This document shows, piece after piece, positions 1 through 8,700 of a stretch of 64,000 bases of DNA. Within the stretch, counting starts at the first letter, position 1, and each line of letters opens with the position of its first letter. Under the pieces are notes generated by a model. The model made no database searches. It was given only the letters and a program-made list of their open reading frames with translations, and was not told the DNA's origin. Source of the stretch: Arthrobacter sp. ZGTC131 (GTDB taxonomy: Bacteria > Actinomycetota > Actinomycetes > Actinomycetales > Micrococcaceae); assembly GCF_002929275.1 (NCBI RefSeq), contig NZ_PJIK01000013.1, positions 78,519-142,518 of the forward strand, read 5' to 3'. The translations under genes were made by a program, and so were the position numbers.

Positions 1-713
1 GTGACGGCCAGCAGGAATTCATTCCACACTGAAATGAACACCAGGATGGCCGTGGTGGCAAGCCCCGGAACGGCCAGCGGCAGGATTACTTTCCGGAAGG
101 CCAGGAACGGCGACGCTCCGTCGATGTATGCCGATTCCTCCAACTCCTTGGGGATTTCCCGGAAGAAGGAGGTCAGCGTGTAGATCGCCAGGGGTAGGGC
201 GAAGGTGAGTTTGGGGATGATGAGCCCGATCAGGGTGTCGTAGAGGCCGATCTCCCGCCAGATGGAGAACATCGGCGCCGCGATGGCGATGGCCGGGAAG
301 GTGGTGACGGAGAGGATCAGCGTCAGGAGCAGGGCCTTCCGCTTCATCTTCAGCCGGGCCAGGGCATAGGCGGCGAAGGAGGCGAAGACGAGCGCGACAG
401 CGGTGGTCACCACGGCGATGATGACCGAGTTCCGGAGGGCCAGGAAAAAGTCCGGATTCCGGAACACGACGAAGTAGTTGTCCAGCGTGGGCTGGCTGGG
501 AAACAGTTCCCCCGCGCCCAGGCTCTCCCCCGCCTTCAGGGAGGTGTTGATGAGCCAGTAGAAAGGCACCAGCGAGAAGGCCATCACGGCCAGGACGAAA
601 ATCCAGGTCACGGGGTGGAGCCTGGACTCCCCGCGGCGGAGCGGCTTCCCGGTGCGCCGCGGGCCGGGACCCGCCTGAACCGCGGCGCGGCGTTCTTCGA
701 GGACCGTACTCAT
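1..713 (-). CDS. Carbohydrate ABC transporter permease, MalG type (partial, 3' end outside window)
   Basis: Inner-membrane permease subunit of a sugar importer. The ATG at 713 overlaps the stop of the upstream permease (ATGA), so the two are translationally coupled. About 237 residues are visible. A cytoplasmic N-terminus of roughly 35 residues leads into the first membrane segment (WIFVLAVMAFSLVPFYWL), and further hydrophobic segments follow. The permease EAA loop, which docks on the ATPase, is seen near residues 192-216 (ESAYIDGASPFLAFRKVILP). The reading frame is still open at position 1. Family membership is clear; the substrate is not readable. Confidence 0.92.
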   Translation of the reverse strand, partial: MSTVLEERRAAVQAGPGPRRTGKPLRRGESRLHPVTWIFVLAVMAFSLVPFYWLINTSLKAGESLGAGELFPSQPTLDNYFVVFRNPDFFLALRNSVIIAVVTTAVALVFASFAAYALARLKMKRKALLLTLILSVTTFPAIAIAAPMFSIWREIGLYDTLIGLIIPKLTFALPLAIYTLTSFFREIPKELEESAYIDGASPFLAFRKVILPLAVPGLATTAILVFISVWNEFLLAV

Positions 714-1645
714 TGCTTCTCCTGGGCGGCTGCGCGGATGTTCCCGCCGGCGAACCTGATGTAGATGACGGAGACCGCCATGACGGTCAGGAAGGTGAGG
801 ATGGACAGGGCGGACCCTTCGCCGACCAGCCGGTTTTCACGCAACTCGGTGTAGGCCAGCATGGACATCGATTCCGTTCCGTTGGCGCCGCGCGTCAGGA
901 CGAACGGCAGGTCGAAGACCCGCAGGGCGTCCATGGTGCGGAAGATTGCGGCCAGCACGATCGCCGGCTTCAGCAGGGGCAGGGTGATATTGATGAACGT
1001 CGTCCACTTGGTGGACCCGTCCAGCTCGGCTGCCTCGTAGACCTCGTCAGGGATCACCTGGAGGCCCGCGAGAACCAGCAGGGCAACGAACGGGGCGGTC
1101 TTCCACACATCCGCCAGCACGATCACCGCCATGGCATAGCCGGACTCGCCCAGCCAGACGATGTCCCCGCCTGGCAGGCCCAGTCCCCTGAGAACCGTGG
1201 TGACGAGGCCCAGGGTCGGCTCGAACATGGTCTGCCACGTGATGGCGCTGACCACGGTCAGGATCGCGTAGGGCAGCAGCACCAGGGTCCGCAGTAGCCC
1301 CCGTCCCCGGAACGTCATGTTCAGGAGCAGCGCCATGGCCGTTCCGAGGACGAGTTCCAACGACACAGAAGCCGCGGCGAACGTGAACGTCTGCCCGAAA
1401 GCTGACCACCAGGCGCCGCTGCTGAGCGCGTCCAGGTAATTGTCCAGCCCGACGAACCGTGACAAGCCGGCCTGCCGCACACTGAATTGGTGAAGCGACA
1501 GCCAGACGGCGTAGCCGATGGGAACGGCAGCCACCAGGAACATCAGGATCAACGAGGGCGCCACCATCCGGACCGCCAGCCGGCGTTCCGCGCGGTCGTA
1601 CCCGAAAGTCCTCGGCCGTTCGGCCAACTTCTGTGCCGATGTCAT
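710..1645 (-). CDS. Carbohydrate ABC transporter permease, MalF type
   Basis: Membrane permease of 311 residues, partner of the MalG-type permease downstream. About six hydrophobic segments are visible, starting near residue 28 after a short basic N-terminus. The EAA loop lies near residues 203-227 (YEAAELDGSTKWTTFINITL). It starts 2 bases after the stop of the solute-binding protein and overlaps the next permease by 4 bases, so the three form one operon. No ATPase gene is visible; these importers often share a multipurpose MsiK-type ATPase encoded elsewhere, which is an inference here. Confidence 0.93.
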   Translation of the reverse strand: MTSAQKLAERPRTFGYDRAERRLAVRMVAPSLILMFLVAAVPIGYAVWLSLHQFSVRQAGLSRFVGLDNYLDALSSGAWWSAFGQTFTFAAASVSLELVLGTAMALLLNMTFRGRGLLRTLVLLPYAILTVVSAITWQTMFEPTLGLVTTVLRGLGLPGGDIVWLGESGYAMAVIVLADVWKTAPFVALLVLAGLQVIPDEVYEAAELDGSTKWTTFINITLPLLKPAIVLAAIFRTMDALRVFDLPFVLTRGANGTESMSMLAYTELRENRLVGEGSALSILTFLTVMAVSVIYIRFAGGNIRAAAQEKQ

Positions 1646-1647
1646 GG

Positions 1648-2943
1648 CTAGAAGCTGTCCTGTGCTGTCTTGATGTCCTCGGCCATCTTCTTCGCGGCCT
1701 CATCCGCAGTTGCCGAGCCGGACAGGACGGCATGCACGTTCTTGTAGATCGCCTGGGAGATCTGTGGGTAGACCGGTGACTGCGGACGCGGCTTGGCGCC
1801 CTTGACGGATGCCAGCAGCTCCGGCGCGAACGGCATGGCCTTCAGGACCTCGGGGTCGGAGTAGGCTGCCTCGTTGACGGGAGCCTGCGAGTTGTCCATG
1901 GCCACGTGCTTCTGCCACTCGGGAGTGGTGGCGAAGTTGATGTATGCCAGCGCGGCACCGCTGTTCTGGGAGAAGGCGGAGATCGCAAAGTTCCATCCGC
2001 CCAGTACGCCGCTCGCCGCGGACTTGCCGTTGAAGGACGGCAGCGGCGAAACGTCGAACTTGCCTGCCAGCTTGGTCTTGTTCAGCAGTCGGTAGACGTG
2101 CGGCCAGTTTCGCTCGTACCCGAAGTTGCCGGATTCGTACGCCAGCCGTGTCTCGTCTTCCTTGTAGGTCATGACCGCGCGGTCGGCAGAACCGTTCTTG
2201 ATGCCGTCGGCCATGAACTGGAGAACTTCGCGGGTCTCCGGGGAATCGATCTTGACCTCGCCCTTGTCGTTCACTGCCTCGCCGCCTGCGCTGTAGAGCA
2301 GTTCCAGGAAGTTGACCGTGAGGCCCTCGTACTGCTGCGCCTGGTACACGAGTCGGTTGCCCGGTGCCTTGGCGGCCTCGGCGTAAAGCTGCTGCCACGT
2401 GGCCGGCTTGGCCACCTTGTCCTTGGCGGAGTAGATGAGGCCGGCGTTGGTGTAAAACGGGGTGGCCCAGTACTTGCCGTCGTACAAGGCGGTCTGCGCG
2501 GTCGACGGGATCAGGCGATCCTTGATCTTCTCCATCACCGGAGTCTGGTCCAGCAGCCAGTTCTGGGCGGCGAATTCAGGCGCCCAGGTGACATCCATCA
2601 TGAAGATGTCGCATTCCGTGGACTTGCCCTCCAGGCGCTGCACCGTCTGCGTGCGCTGCTGGTCCGTGCTCGAGCCGATCTCGACGTACTTGGCGTTCAT
2701 GGTCGGGTTCGCCTTGTGGAAGGCCGCGGTGGTGTTCTTGTGGATTCCGCTGGCATCCTTGCCGCCGCAGATGGTGATGTCGCCTTTGGCGCCCTCCGCA
2801 CTTTTGAGGTCGACGGCGGCAGCCGCGGAATTCGGGGAGTTTGCCGGGGTGCCGCCACAGCCGGTGAGCAGAACGCCCACGGCCAGGGTGGCCACAACAC
2901 TCTTGGCCAGACGACGCCGTCCGGCTGGCATGGATGCCTTCAC
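1648..2943 (-). CDS. Extracellular solute-binding lipoprotein of sugar ABC transporter
   Basis: Substrate-capture protein (431 residues, family-1 type) anchored outside the membrane. A basic, hydrophobic signal peptide ends in the lipobox L-T-G-C with the modified Cys near residue 29. The mature part resembles trehalose/maltose-type binding proteins (for example DIFMMDVTWAPEFA and YWATPFYTNAGLIYSAKD). It is the first gene of the importer operon, which is the usual order. The upstream intergenic region contains inverted repeats that may be operator sites. The sugar is unknown. Confidence 0.92.
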   Translation of the reverse strand: MKASMPAGRRRLAKSVVATLAVGVLLTGCGGTPANSPNSAAAAVDLKSAEGAKGDITICGGKDASGIHKNTTAAFHKANPTMNAKYVEIGSSTDQQRTQTVQRLEGKSTECDIFMMDVTWAPEFAAQNWLLDQTPVMEKIKDRLIPSTAQTALYDGKYWATPFYTNAGLIYSAKDKVAKPATWQQLYAEAAKAPGNRLVYQAQQYEGLTVNFLELLYSAGGEAVNDKGEVKIDSPETREVLQFMADGIKNGSADRAVMTYKEDETRLAYESGNFGYERNWPHVYRLLNKTKLAGKFDVSPLPSFNGKSAASGVLGGWNFAISAFSQNSGAALAYINFATTPEWQKHVAMDNSQAPVNEAAYSDPEVLKAMPFAPELLASVKGAKPRPQSPVYPQISQAIYKNVHAVLSGSATADEAAKKMAEDIKTAQDSF

Positions 2944-3060
2944 GAGTTTCCTTTCGATATGCCTGCCCCTGGTCCCGCCAGCGGCTTCGCTGGCTGGCAG
3001 GGACGGCCGCGTTGATATGACATGGTGACGAAGATTTCAAACCGGGCTTCTAACTTTCGC

Positions 3061-3078
3061 ATTGCAAAAGCCTGCAAT
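3061..3078. promoter_or_regulatory. Inverted repeat, candidate operator of the sugar importer
   Basis: Perfect 6-bp arms ATTGCA and TGCAAT separated by 6 bases, about 120 bases upstream of the solute-binding protein start. Size and position suit a LacI- or ROK-type repressor site. Which regulator would bind is not known. Confidence 0.4.
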
Positions 3079-3119
3079 TCCTCGGCTGTAAGTAAAGCTT
3101 TCATGCGCATCTGGACGTG

Positions 3120-3140
3120 TCAATGAGCTAAGCGCATTGA
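3120..3140. promoter_or_regulatory. Inverted repeat TCAATG-N9-CATTGA
   Basis: Perfect 6-bp arms with a 9-base spacer, further upstream of the solute-binding protein gene. It may be a second operator or a chance palindrome; the region is comparatively AT-rich, as promoters are. Confidence 0.3.
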
Positions 3141-3247
3141 TTTTCGGCTTTTATCAACTCGTTTCAGACACGCTGAACGTGCCTAGCGACGCGACTCTGG
3201 AGGGGAGGCGGCAAAAGCACGCGGGCTTTAGGCGGCAAAAAGCGCCT

Positions 3248-3307
3248 GGGCTTTACGGCTCAGCGCCGAAGCTCCCGGGGCTATACGGCTCCGCGCGGAA
3301 GCTCCGG
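3248..3307. repeat. 30-bp tandem duplication
   Basis: Two adjacent 30-base units (3248-3277 and 3278-3307) match at 26 of 30 positions. They lie just beyond the stop codon of the ROK gene. Each unit has partly self-complementary GC-rich ends, so transcripts could fold here, but there is no T-run typical of a terminator. Confidence 0.7.
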
Positions 3308-3347
3308 GGATCCGTGGCCCGGCGTGCTGCTGGTGGCTCGGGTCCCG

Positions 3348-4562
3348 CTACGGGCGCGCGGCAGCCGCTACGGCGGATTCAACGACGGCCGGCGACAGCA
3401 CGTGCTCGATGACCATTCGGCTGGCGCCGAGGATGGCGGCGTCCGTCTTGGCGCGCGACTGCTCAATCCGCAGCCGGGCCGTAGCGAGCGGCAGGGACCG
3501 CCCGTAGACAGCTTCCCGGATCCCGGCCAGCAGCTGGTCGCCGGCCCGGGACAGGCTTCCGCCCACCACAATCACGGACGGGTTGAGCATGTTTACGCAG
3601 ATTGCGAGGACCTCGCCCACGTCGCGGCCGGCCTGCCGCAGGGCATGGATGGCGTGGACATTCCCCTGGGCAGCCAGGTCCACAACGTCCGCCCCCGAAC
3701 TGGCGTCAATTCCCAGGCCCTGCAGTTTCCGGGCCAGCGCGGGACCGGAGGCCAGGGCTTCCAGGCACCCCGCGTTGCCGCACCGGCACAGCACGCCCTC
3801 GCCGCCCGGCACGCGGACATGGCCGAGGTCCCCGGAAGTGCCATCAGCGCCGCGCTGGAGTTCGCCGCTGCTGATGATTCCCGCTCCTACGCCGGTGGCC
3901 AGCTTGATGAAGAGAACATCGGCATACTCGCGCCAATAGGCATGCCGCTCCCCCAGGGCCATGATGTTCACGTCGTTGTCCACAAGGACTTCAGCATCTA
4001 TGTCCCTGCGGACGTATCCGACGACGTCGAATCCGTCCCAGCCGGGCATGATGGGAGGCTTCACGGGCCGGCCGCTGCCGTGTTCCACGGGGCCGGGAAG
4101 GCCAATGCCGATGCCGGCGATGTCAGCCTCGGTCCGGCCCACCTGAGAAAGCAGTTCCCGTCCGCTGTGGAGGACCCAGTCCAGCACTGCCTCGGGCCCC
4201 CGCGCCACGTCCAGCGGTTCCGAGTGCCGGGCCAGCACGCTGCCGTTGAGATCAGTCAGTGCGGTCGCGGCGTGGCTGGCGCCGACGTCGGCGGCCAGGA
4301 CCAGCCGCACCTCGGCGTTGAAGGCGAATTTCGACGGCGGCCTGCCGCCGGAAGAGGCTGCCTCACCGGCCGGACCCACCAGCCCGAGGGCGGTCAGGGC
4401 ATCGATGCGCGCGGCAACAGTGGTCCGCGCAAGACCCGTCTGTTCGGCCAGCTCGGCCCGCGTCCGGGCCCTGCCGTCGCGGAGCAGCTGAAAGAGATCC
4501 CCGGCGCGGGCCAGGACGCCCGCGTCGGCGGGCCGTTCCTGCCGCTCGATAGTCGTCACCAT
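3348..4562 (-). CDS. ROK family transcriptional regulator
   Basis: Predicted sugar-responsive repressor. An N-terminal winged helix-turn-helix (RAELAEQTGLARTTVAARID) is followed by a ROK kinase-like domain. Seen in that domain are the sugar/ATP-fold segments (LAADVGASHAATALTDLNG, GIGIGLPGPV) and the ROK zinc motif CRCGNAGCLE preceded by GDLGHVRV. The ATG at 4562 gives 404 residues; a GTG at 4580 would add six. It sits between the sugar importer and a divergent catabolic operon, with an inverted repeat at 4622-4647 in the shared promoter region, so it probably controls one or both. Confidence 0.9.
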   Translation of the reverse strand: MVTTIERQERPADAGVLARAGDLFQLLRDGRARTRAELAEQTGLARTTVAARIDALTALGLVGPAGEAASSGGRPPSKFAFNAEVRLVLAADVGASHAATALTDLNGSVLARHSEPLDVARGPEAVLDWVLHSGRELLSQVGRTEADIAGIGIGLPGPVEHGSGRPVKPPIMPGWDGFDVVGYVRRDIDAEVLVDNDVNIMALGERHAYWREYADVLFIKLATGVGAGIISSGELQRGADGTSGDLGHVRVPGGEGVLCRCGNAGCLEALASGPALARKLQGLGIDASSGADVVDLAAQGNVHAIHALRQAGRDVGEVLAICVNMLNPSVIVVGGSLSRAGDQLLAGIREAVYGRSLPLATARLRIEQSRAKTDAAILGASRMVIEHVLSPAVVESAVAAAARP

Positions 4563-4621
4563 GATTAAGGAATAGCACACGTTCCCGGGAAACCATCGGG
4601 CTTAATGCAAGCTCTTACATA

Positions 4622-4647
4622 ACTTTTGATTGACTATCGACAAAAGT
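4622..4647. promoter_or_regulatory. Candidate operator between ROK gene and oxidoreductase operon
   Basis: Perfect 7-bp arms ACTTTTG and CAAAAGT with a 12-base spacer, centred about 70 bases upstream of both divergent starts. This AT-rich palindrome in a GC-rich region is well placed to be bound by the ROK protein or by the LacI protein encoded downstream. Confidence 0.5.
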
Positions 4648-4692
4648 CGCCGTAGGTTCGAGTGAAACAGCAGCCGTCCCTGAGGAACCGAC

Positions 4693-5901
4693 ATGCCTTT
4701 TCCAGAATCCGCGCGGCGCCAGGGCGATGACGCGCCTGCGGCGGCAGCGTCCGTCCGTCCGCTGGGCGTAGCGATGATCGGCTACGCGTTCATGGGCAAG
4801 GCCCACTCCAATGCATGGCGGAACGTCGCCAGCTTCTTCGACGTCCCGGCCTTCGAACAGAAGGTCCTCGTGGGCCGTGACGCGGACAGTGTCGCCGCCG
4901 CCGCGGCGAAATACGGCTGGCGCGAGTCCGCCACCGACTGGCGGGCGGTGGTCACGCGTGACGATATCGACGTGGTGGACATCTGCGCCCCGGGCTGGAT
5001 GCACGCCGAGATCGCGATTGCCGCGCTCGAAGCCGGCAAGCACGTCCTCGTGGAAAAGCCGCTGGCTAACACCCTGGCCGAGGCCGAGGCCATGACCTCC
5101 GCCGCCCGTGCTGCCCGGGAACGAGGGGTGCAGTCGATGGTCGGGTTCAACTACCGCCGGGTCCCGGCCCTCGCGCTGGCCAAAGAGCTGATTGCGGAGG
5201 GCCGGCTCGGGTCCGTCCGGCACGTCCGCGCCGCTTACCTTCAGGACTGGCTCTCCGACGAGGAAAGTCCCATGACGTGGCGGCTGCGGAAGGAAACCGC
5301 GGGCTCCGGGGCGCTGGGCGACATCGCCTCCCACGCCATCGACCAGGTCCTGTTTCTCCTCGGCGATCCCGTCACCGAGGTGTCCGGGCGCCTGCGCACC
5401 TTCGTCCCCAGCCGCCCCGGCGCGGACGGACCGGAGGACGTGACGGTCGACGACGCCGCCTGGGCAACGCTGTCGCTCGCCTCCGGGGCGGTCGCCTCGG
5501 TCGAGGTGTCTCGCGTGGCTACCGGCCAGAAGAATTCGCTCAGGCTCGAGATCTACGGCGACAAAGGCTCCCTACTCTTCGACCTCGAGGCCCTGAACGA
5601 GCTCGGCTTCCTGGACGCCACCCTCCCGGTGCGAGAGCAGGGCTTCCGCCGCATCCTGGTCAACGAACCCGACCACCCCTACCTGGACGCGTGGTGGCCC
5701 CAGGGCCATATCATCGGCTGGGAGCACACCTTCACCCACGAGATCCGGGATTTCCTGACCGCCATCGGCAACGGAACCGCGCCGCAGCCGTCGTTCGATG
5801 ACGGCCTGGCCGTCCAGCGCATCCTCGCTGCCGTGGAGGAAAGCTCCGCAGCGAAAAGCTCCACCATCCAGCTCACCGATTCCCCCGCGCAAGGAGCCTG
5901 A
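4693..5901 (+). CDS. Gfo/Idh/MocA family NAD(P)-dependent oxidoreductase
   Basis: Cytosolic sugar or cyclitol dehydrogenase of 402 residues. The N-terminal Rossmann fold begins near residue 25 (GVAMIGYAFMGKAHSNAW). The family motif EKPLANT, with its catalytic-region lysine, lies near residues 121-127. The C-terminal alpha/beta domain contains GALGDIASHAIDQVLFLLGD, typical of the family. It is followed after one base by a TIM-barrel isomerase, a pairing common in inositol and rare-sugar catabolism. The exact substrate cannot be read. A leader of about 20 residues precedes the Rossmann fold, so a later start is possible. Confidence 0.92.
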   Translation: MPFPESARRQGDDAPAAAASVRPLGVAMIGYAFMGKAHSNAWRNVASFFDVPAFEQKVLVGRDADSVAAAAAKYGWRESATDWRAVVTRDDIDVVDICAPGWMHAEIAIAALEAGKHVLVEKPLANTLAEAEAMTSAARAARERGVQSMVGFNYRRVPALALAKELIAEGRLGSVRHVRAAYLQDWLSDEESPMTWRLRKETAGSGALGDIASHAIDQVLFLLGDPVTEVSGRLRTFVPSRPGADGPEDVTVDDAAWATLSLASGAVASVEVSRVATGQKNSLRLEIYGDKGSLLFDLEALNELGFLDATLPVREQGFRRILVNEPDHPYLDAWWPQGHIIGWEHTFTHEIRDFLTAIGNGTAPQPSFDDGLAVQRILAAVEESSAAKSSTIQLTDSPAQGA

Positions 5902-5902
5902 C

Positions 5903-6904
5903 ATGCCCCGCCCTTACACCCTGTTCACCGGCCAGTGGGCCGACCTGCCCTTCGAGGAAGTCGCGCGCCTGGCTTCCGGCTGGGGCTACGACGGACTGGA
6001 AATCGCCGTCTCAGGTGACCATCTGGACGCCTGGCGCTGGGACGAACCCGGCTACGTGGAGTCCAAGCTCGCGGTCCTGGAGAAGTACAACCTGAAGGTC
6101 TGGGCCATCTCCAACCACCTCAAGGGCCAGGCCGTGTGCGATGACCCCATCGACTTCCGCCACGAAGCGATTGTTGGCTCCAAGGTCTGGGGCGACGGCG
6201 ACCCCGAAGGCGTCCGCACCCGCGCCGCCGAGGAAATGAAGCACACCGCCCGACTCGCCAAGGCCCTCGGCGTGGACACCGTCGTCGGGTTCACCGGCTC
6301 CTCCATCTGGCAGTACGTGGCCATGTTCCCGCCCGTCCCTGCCGCGGTCATAGACGCCGGCTACCAGGACTTCGCCGACCGCTGGAACCCCATCCTGGAT
6401 GTCTTCGACGAATGCGGCGTCCGCTTCGCCCACGAAGTCCACCCCTCCGAAATCGCCTACGACTACTGGACCACCGTCCGCACCCTCGAGGCCATCGGCC
6501 ACCGCGAAGCGTTCGGGCTCAACTGGGACCCGTCCCACTTCATGTGGCAGGGCATCGACCCCGTCTCCTTCATCTGGGACTTCAAGGACCGGATCTACCA
6601 CGTGGACTGCAAGGACACCAAGCTCCGCCCCACCGGCCGGAACACCGTGATGGGCTCCCACCTGCCCTGGGGCGACCCCCGCCGCGGCTGGGACTTCGTC
6701 TCCGCCGGCCGCGGCGACGTCCCCTGGGAATCGTCCTTCCGGGCCCTGACCGCCATCGGCTACACCGGCCCCATCAGCGTCGAGTGGGAAGACGCCGGCA
6801 TGGACCGACTCCACGGCGCCCCCGAAGCCCTGGCCGCGCTGAAGAAATTCGACTTCCCCGCCTCGCAGACCAGCTTCGACGCCGCCTTCAGCAGCAAGGA
6901 CTGA
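5903..6904 (+). CDS. Sugar phosphate isomerase/epimerase family protein (TIM barrel)
   Basis: Predicted cytosolic isomerase/epimerase of 333 residues of the xylose-isomerase-like TIM-barrel (AP endonuclease 2) family. Metal-ligand-type motifs are visible: FAHEVHPSEIAYD, FGLNWDPSHFMWQG, YHVDCKDTKL and ISVEWEDAGMDR. The ATG at 5903 is chosen because AAGGAG lies 6 bases upstream and the preceding gene ends at 5901; the open frame extends further upstream without a better start. Operon position with the oxidoreductase and a LacI regulator supports a sugar or inositol catabolic role. Confidence 0.92.
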   Translation: MPRPYTLFTGQWADLPFEEVARLASGWGYDGLEIAVSGDHLDAWRWDEPGYVESKLAVLEKYNLKVWAISNHLKGQAVCDDPIDFRHEAIVGSKVWGDGDPEGVRTRAAEEMKHTARLAKALGVDTVVGFTGSSIWQYVAMFPPVPAAVIDAGYQDFADRWNPILDVFDECGVRFAHEVHPSEIAYDYWTTVRTLEAIGHREAFGLNWDPSHFMWQGIDPVSFIWDFKDRIYHVDCKDTKLRPTGRNTVMGSHLPWGDPRRGWDFVSAGRGDVPWESSFRALTAIGYTGPISVEWEDAGMDRLHGAPEALAALKKFDFPASQTSFDAAFSSKD

Positions 6905-6956
6905 TACGGAAACGCCGGCTCGGACGCGAATAGAATCCCCTGCGGAAAGGAGCTCC

Positions 6957-8078
6957 ATGGCCAAGAAGCCCAGGGTCTATGACGTCGCCGAGCGGGCCGG
7001 GGTTTCCATCGCCACCGTGTCCTTCAGCTTCACGCAGCCGCATCGCGTCCGCGAATCCACCAGGGAAGCAGTGCGGGACGCTGCCCGGGCGCTGGGTTAC
7101 CTGCCCAGCGCCAGCGCCCGCGGCCTGGCCCGAGGCAAGACGGGAGCCATCGGGCTGTTTTCGTTCGACTACTTTGGCCGTTCCAGCACCGAGGCCGCGC
7201 GCAATGCGGCCGTGCGGACCGCGAGGGGCCCCGGTCAAGCCAGCCACGACCGGGACTCCCTGTTCTCTGACGACGCCAACCAGGATTTCCGCCTGTTTCC
7301 GCTGTACCACGACGAAGTGCAGCGCGGAGTGGAGATGGAGTGCCGGCGGCGCGGTTACGTGCTCATGATGGGCGAAGGCCACGGCGCCAGCACGGAAGCA
7401 GACATCGCCGAGATCGCAGGCCGCGTTGACGGGCTGGCGGTCTTCCCGAACAGCCTCCCGAGCGACATACTGCGCCGCATTTCCCAACGGATTCCCGTGG
7501 TCGAACTGTCCAACCCAGCAGAGGACGCCGGGTTTCACCGGGTGTCGGTGGAAAATGCCGCCGGCATGAAGCTGCTGGCCGGGCACCTGATCCAGGACCA
7601 TCGGCTGCGCCACATCATTTTCGTGGGACCTGAGGGTTCACCGGACAGGGAGCACCGGTTCCGTGGCTTCGCGGAGCTGATGGGCGGTGCCGGGCTGGAC
7701 ATCCGCACGCTGCCCCGGTCCGGCCCCACGGACCCTGCAGCCGACGTCGACCGGACCATCCACAGACTGCGGGCTGCAGATCAGCTTCCGCAGGCCTTCG
7801 TCTGTGCCGTTGACGCCGAGGCGCTGCTCTACATGGACGCCCTGGCCCGGGCGGGGATCGATGTTCCCGGTCAGGTGGCGGTGACGGGCTTCGACGGCCT
7901 GGTGGCAGGCCTTGTCAGCCGTCCGACGCTCACCACCATCAGGCAGCCCATGGTGGAACTGGGCAGCACGGCGGCCTCAATCCTCATCGACGCCGTCACC
8001 AAGCCCAGCCCCGTGCCGATCGCCAAGGAGCTCACGGTGAAGCTCACGGTGCGGGAAAGCTGCGGCTGCGGGTCCTGA
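6957..8078 (+). CDS. LacI family transcriptional regulator
   Basis: Repressor of 373 residues. A LacI helix-turn-helix lies at residues 7-27 (YDVAERAGVSIATVSFSF), with the hinge near YLPSASARGLARGKTG. The C-terminal periplasmic-binding-like sensor ends in the usual TTIRQPMVELG segment. Between the first sensor strand (GLFSFDYF) and DFRLFPLYHDEVQRG is a stretch of about 35 polar residues that is longer than in most family members. An AAAGGAG site precedes the ATG. It follows the catabolic pair and probably autoregulates the cluster. Confidence 0.92.
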   Translation: MAKKPRVYDVAERAGVSIATVSFSFTQPHRVRESTREAVRDAARALGYLPSASARGLARGKTGAIGLFSFDYFGRSSTEAARNAAVRTARGPGQASHDRDSLFSDDANQDFRLFPLYHDEVQRGVEMECRRRGYVLMMGEGHGASTEADIAEIAGRVDGLAVFPNSLPSDILRRISQRIPVVELSNPAEDAGFHRVSVENAAGMKLLAGHLIQDHRLRHIIFVGPEGSPDREHRFRGFAELMGGAGLDIRTLPRSGPTDPAADVDRTIHRLRAADQLPQAFVCAVDAEALLYMDALARAGIDVPGQVAVTGFDGLVAGLVSRPTLTTIRQPMVELGSTAASILIDAVTKPSPVPIAKELTVKLTVRESCGCGS

Positions 8079-8166
8079 TCCCGGGCCGCTCAATCCCGTG
8101 GGTGGCTCAATCCCGGGCGGCGGTACACGCTAGGGTTTTTGTAACCAACCCTGACCGGAGGCGATC

Positions 8167-8700
8167 ATGACGCACACCATCCGCAAGGCAACAGCGGACG
8201 ACGCCGGCCGGCTGGCTAAGCTGGCGGCCGTCACCTTTCCGCTGGCCTGCCCGGCGGGATCCTCGCCCGCGGATATCGCCGCGCACATTCAGAACACCCT
8301 CAGCGAGCGCCACTTCCGTGCGTACCTGGCCGATCCCGCCGTGACAGTCCTGGTCATCGATGCCGGAGGCGCGTTGCGCGGCTACAGCCTGCTGGTGGAT
8401 CACCCGGCGCAGGATCCCGACGTGGCCTCGGCCCTGACCATCCTCCCCTCGGCCGAGCTGAGCAAGTGCTACGTCCACCCGGACCACCATGGACTCGGCG
8501 CCGCCGCGGAACTCATGCATGCGAGCATCGAATCGGCAGCCGCAACCGGCGCCGCCGGTATGTGGCTCGGCGTCAACAGCGAGAACGCCAAAGCCATCCG
8601 CTTCTACGAAAAGTCCGGCTTCAGCCGGGTCGGAACCAAATCCTTCAGGCTGGGCAGCACGGTGGAACACGACTTCGTCATGGAGCGGGGGCTTGGTTAG
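8167..8700 (+). CDS. GNAT family N-acetyltransferase
   Basis: Predicted acetyl-CoA-dependent acetyltransferase of 177 residues. The acetyl-CoA loop is seen as YVHPDHHGLGAAAELM, and motif B as NSENAKAIRFYEKSGFSRVG. The start at 8167 has GGAGGCG close upstream. The stop codon abuts the stop of the convergent glycosidase gene with no gap, so there is no room for a terminator between them. The acceptor is unknown. Confidence 0.88.
   Translation: MTHTIRKATADDAGRLAKLAAVTFPLACPAGSSPADIAAHIQNTLSERHFRAYLADPAVTVLVIDAGGALRGYSLLVDHPAQDPDVASALTILPSAELSKCYVHPDHHGLGAAAELMHASIESAAATGAAGMWLGVNSENAKAIRFYEKSGFSRVGTKSFRLGSTVEHDFVMERGLG

Larger units (their letters stand above)
2944..3347. other. Intergenic region between importer operon and ROK gene
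   Basis: About 400 bases without a supported gene. The half near 2944-3140 should hold the promoter of the importer operon and contains two inverted repeats (annotated separately). The other half holds a 30-bp tandem repeat (3248-3307), just past the ROK stop codon. A short plus-strand ORF here (3137-3412) has no recognisable family and follows the repeat, so it is not called as a gene. Confidence 0.6.

Noticed and set aside
1-713. Pseudogene call for the first permease, since no complete frame is present
   Set aside because: The frame from ATG 713 is open to the window edge with intact EAA motif; it is only cut by the window.
3137-3412. 91-codon plus-strand ORF
   Set aside because: Composed mainly of the 30-bp tandem repeat and of the antisense end of the ROK gene; no good start.
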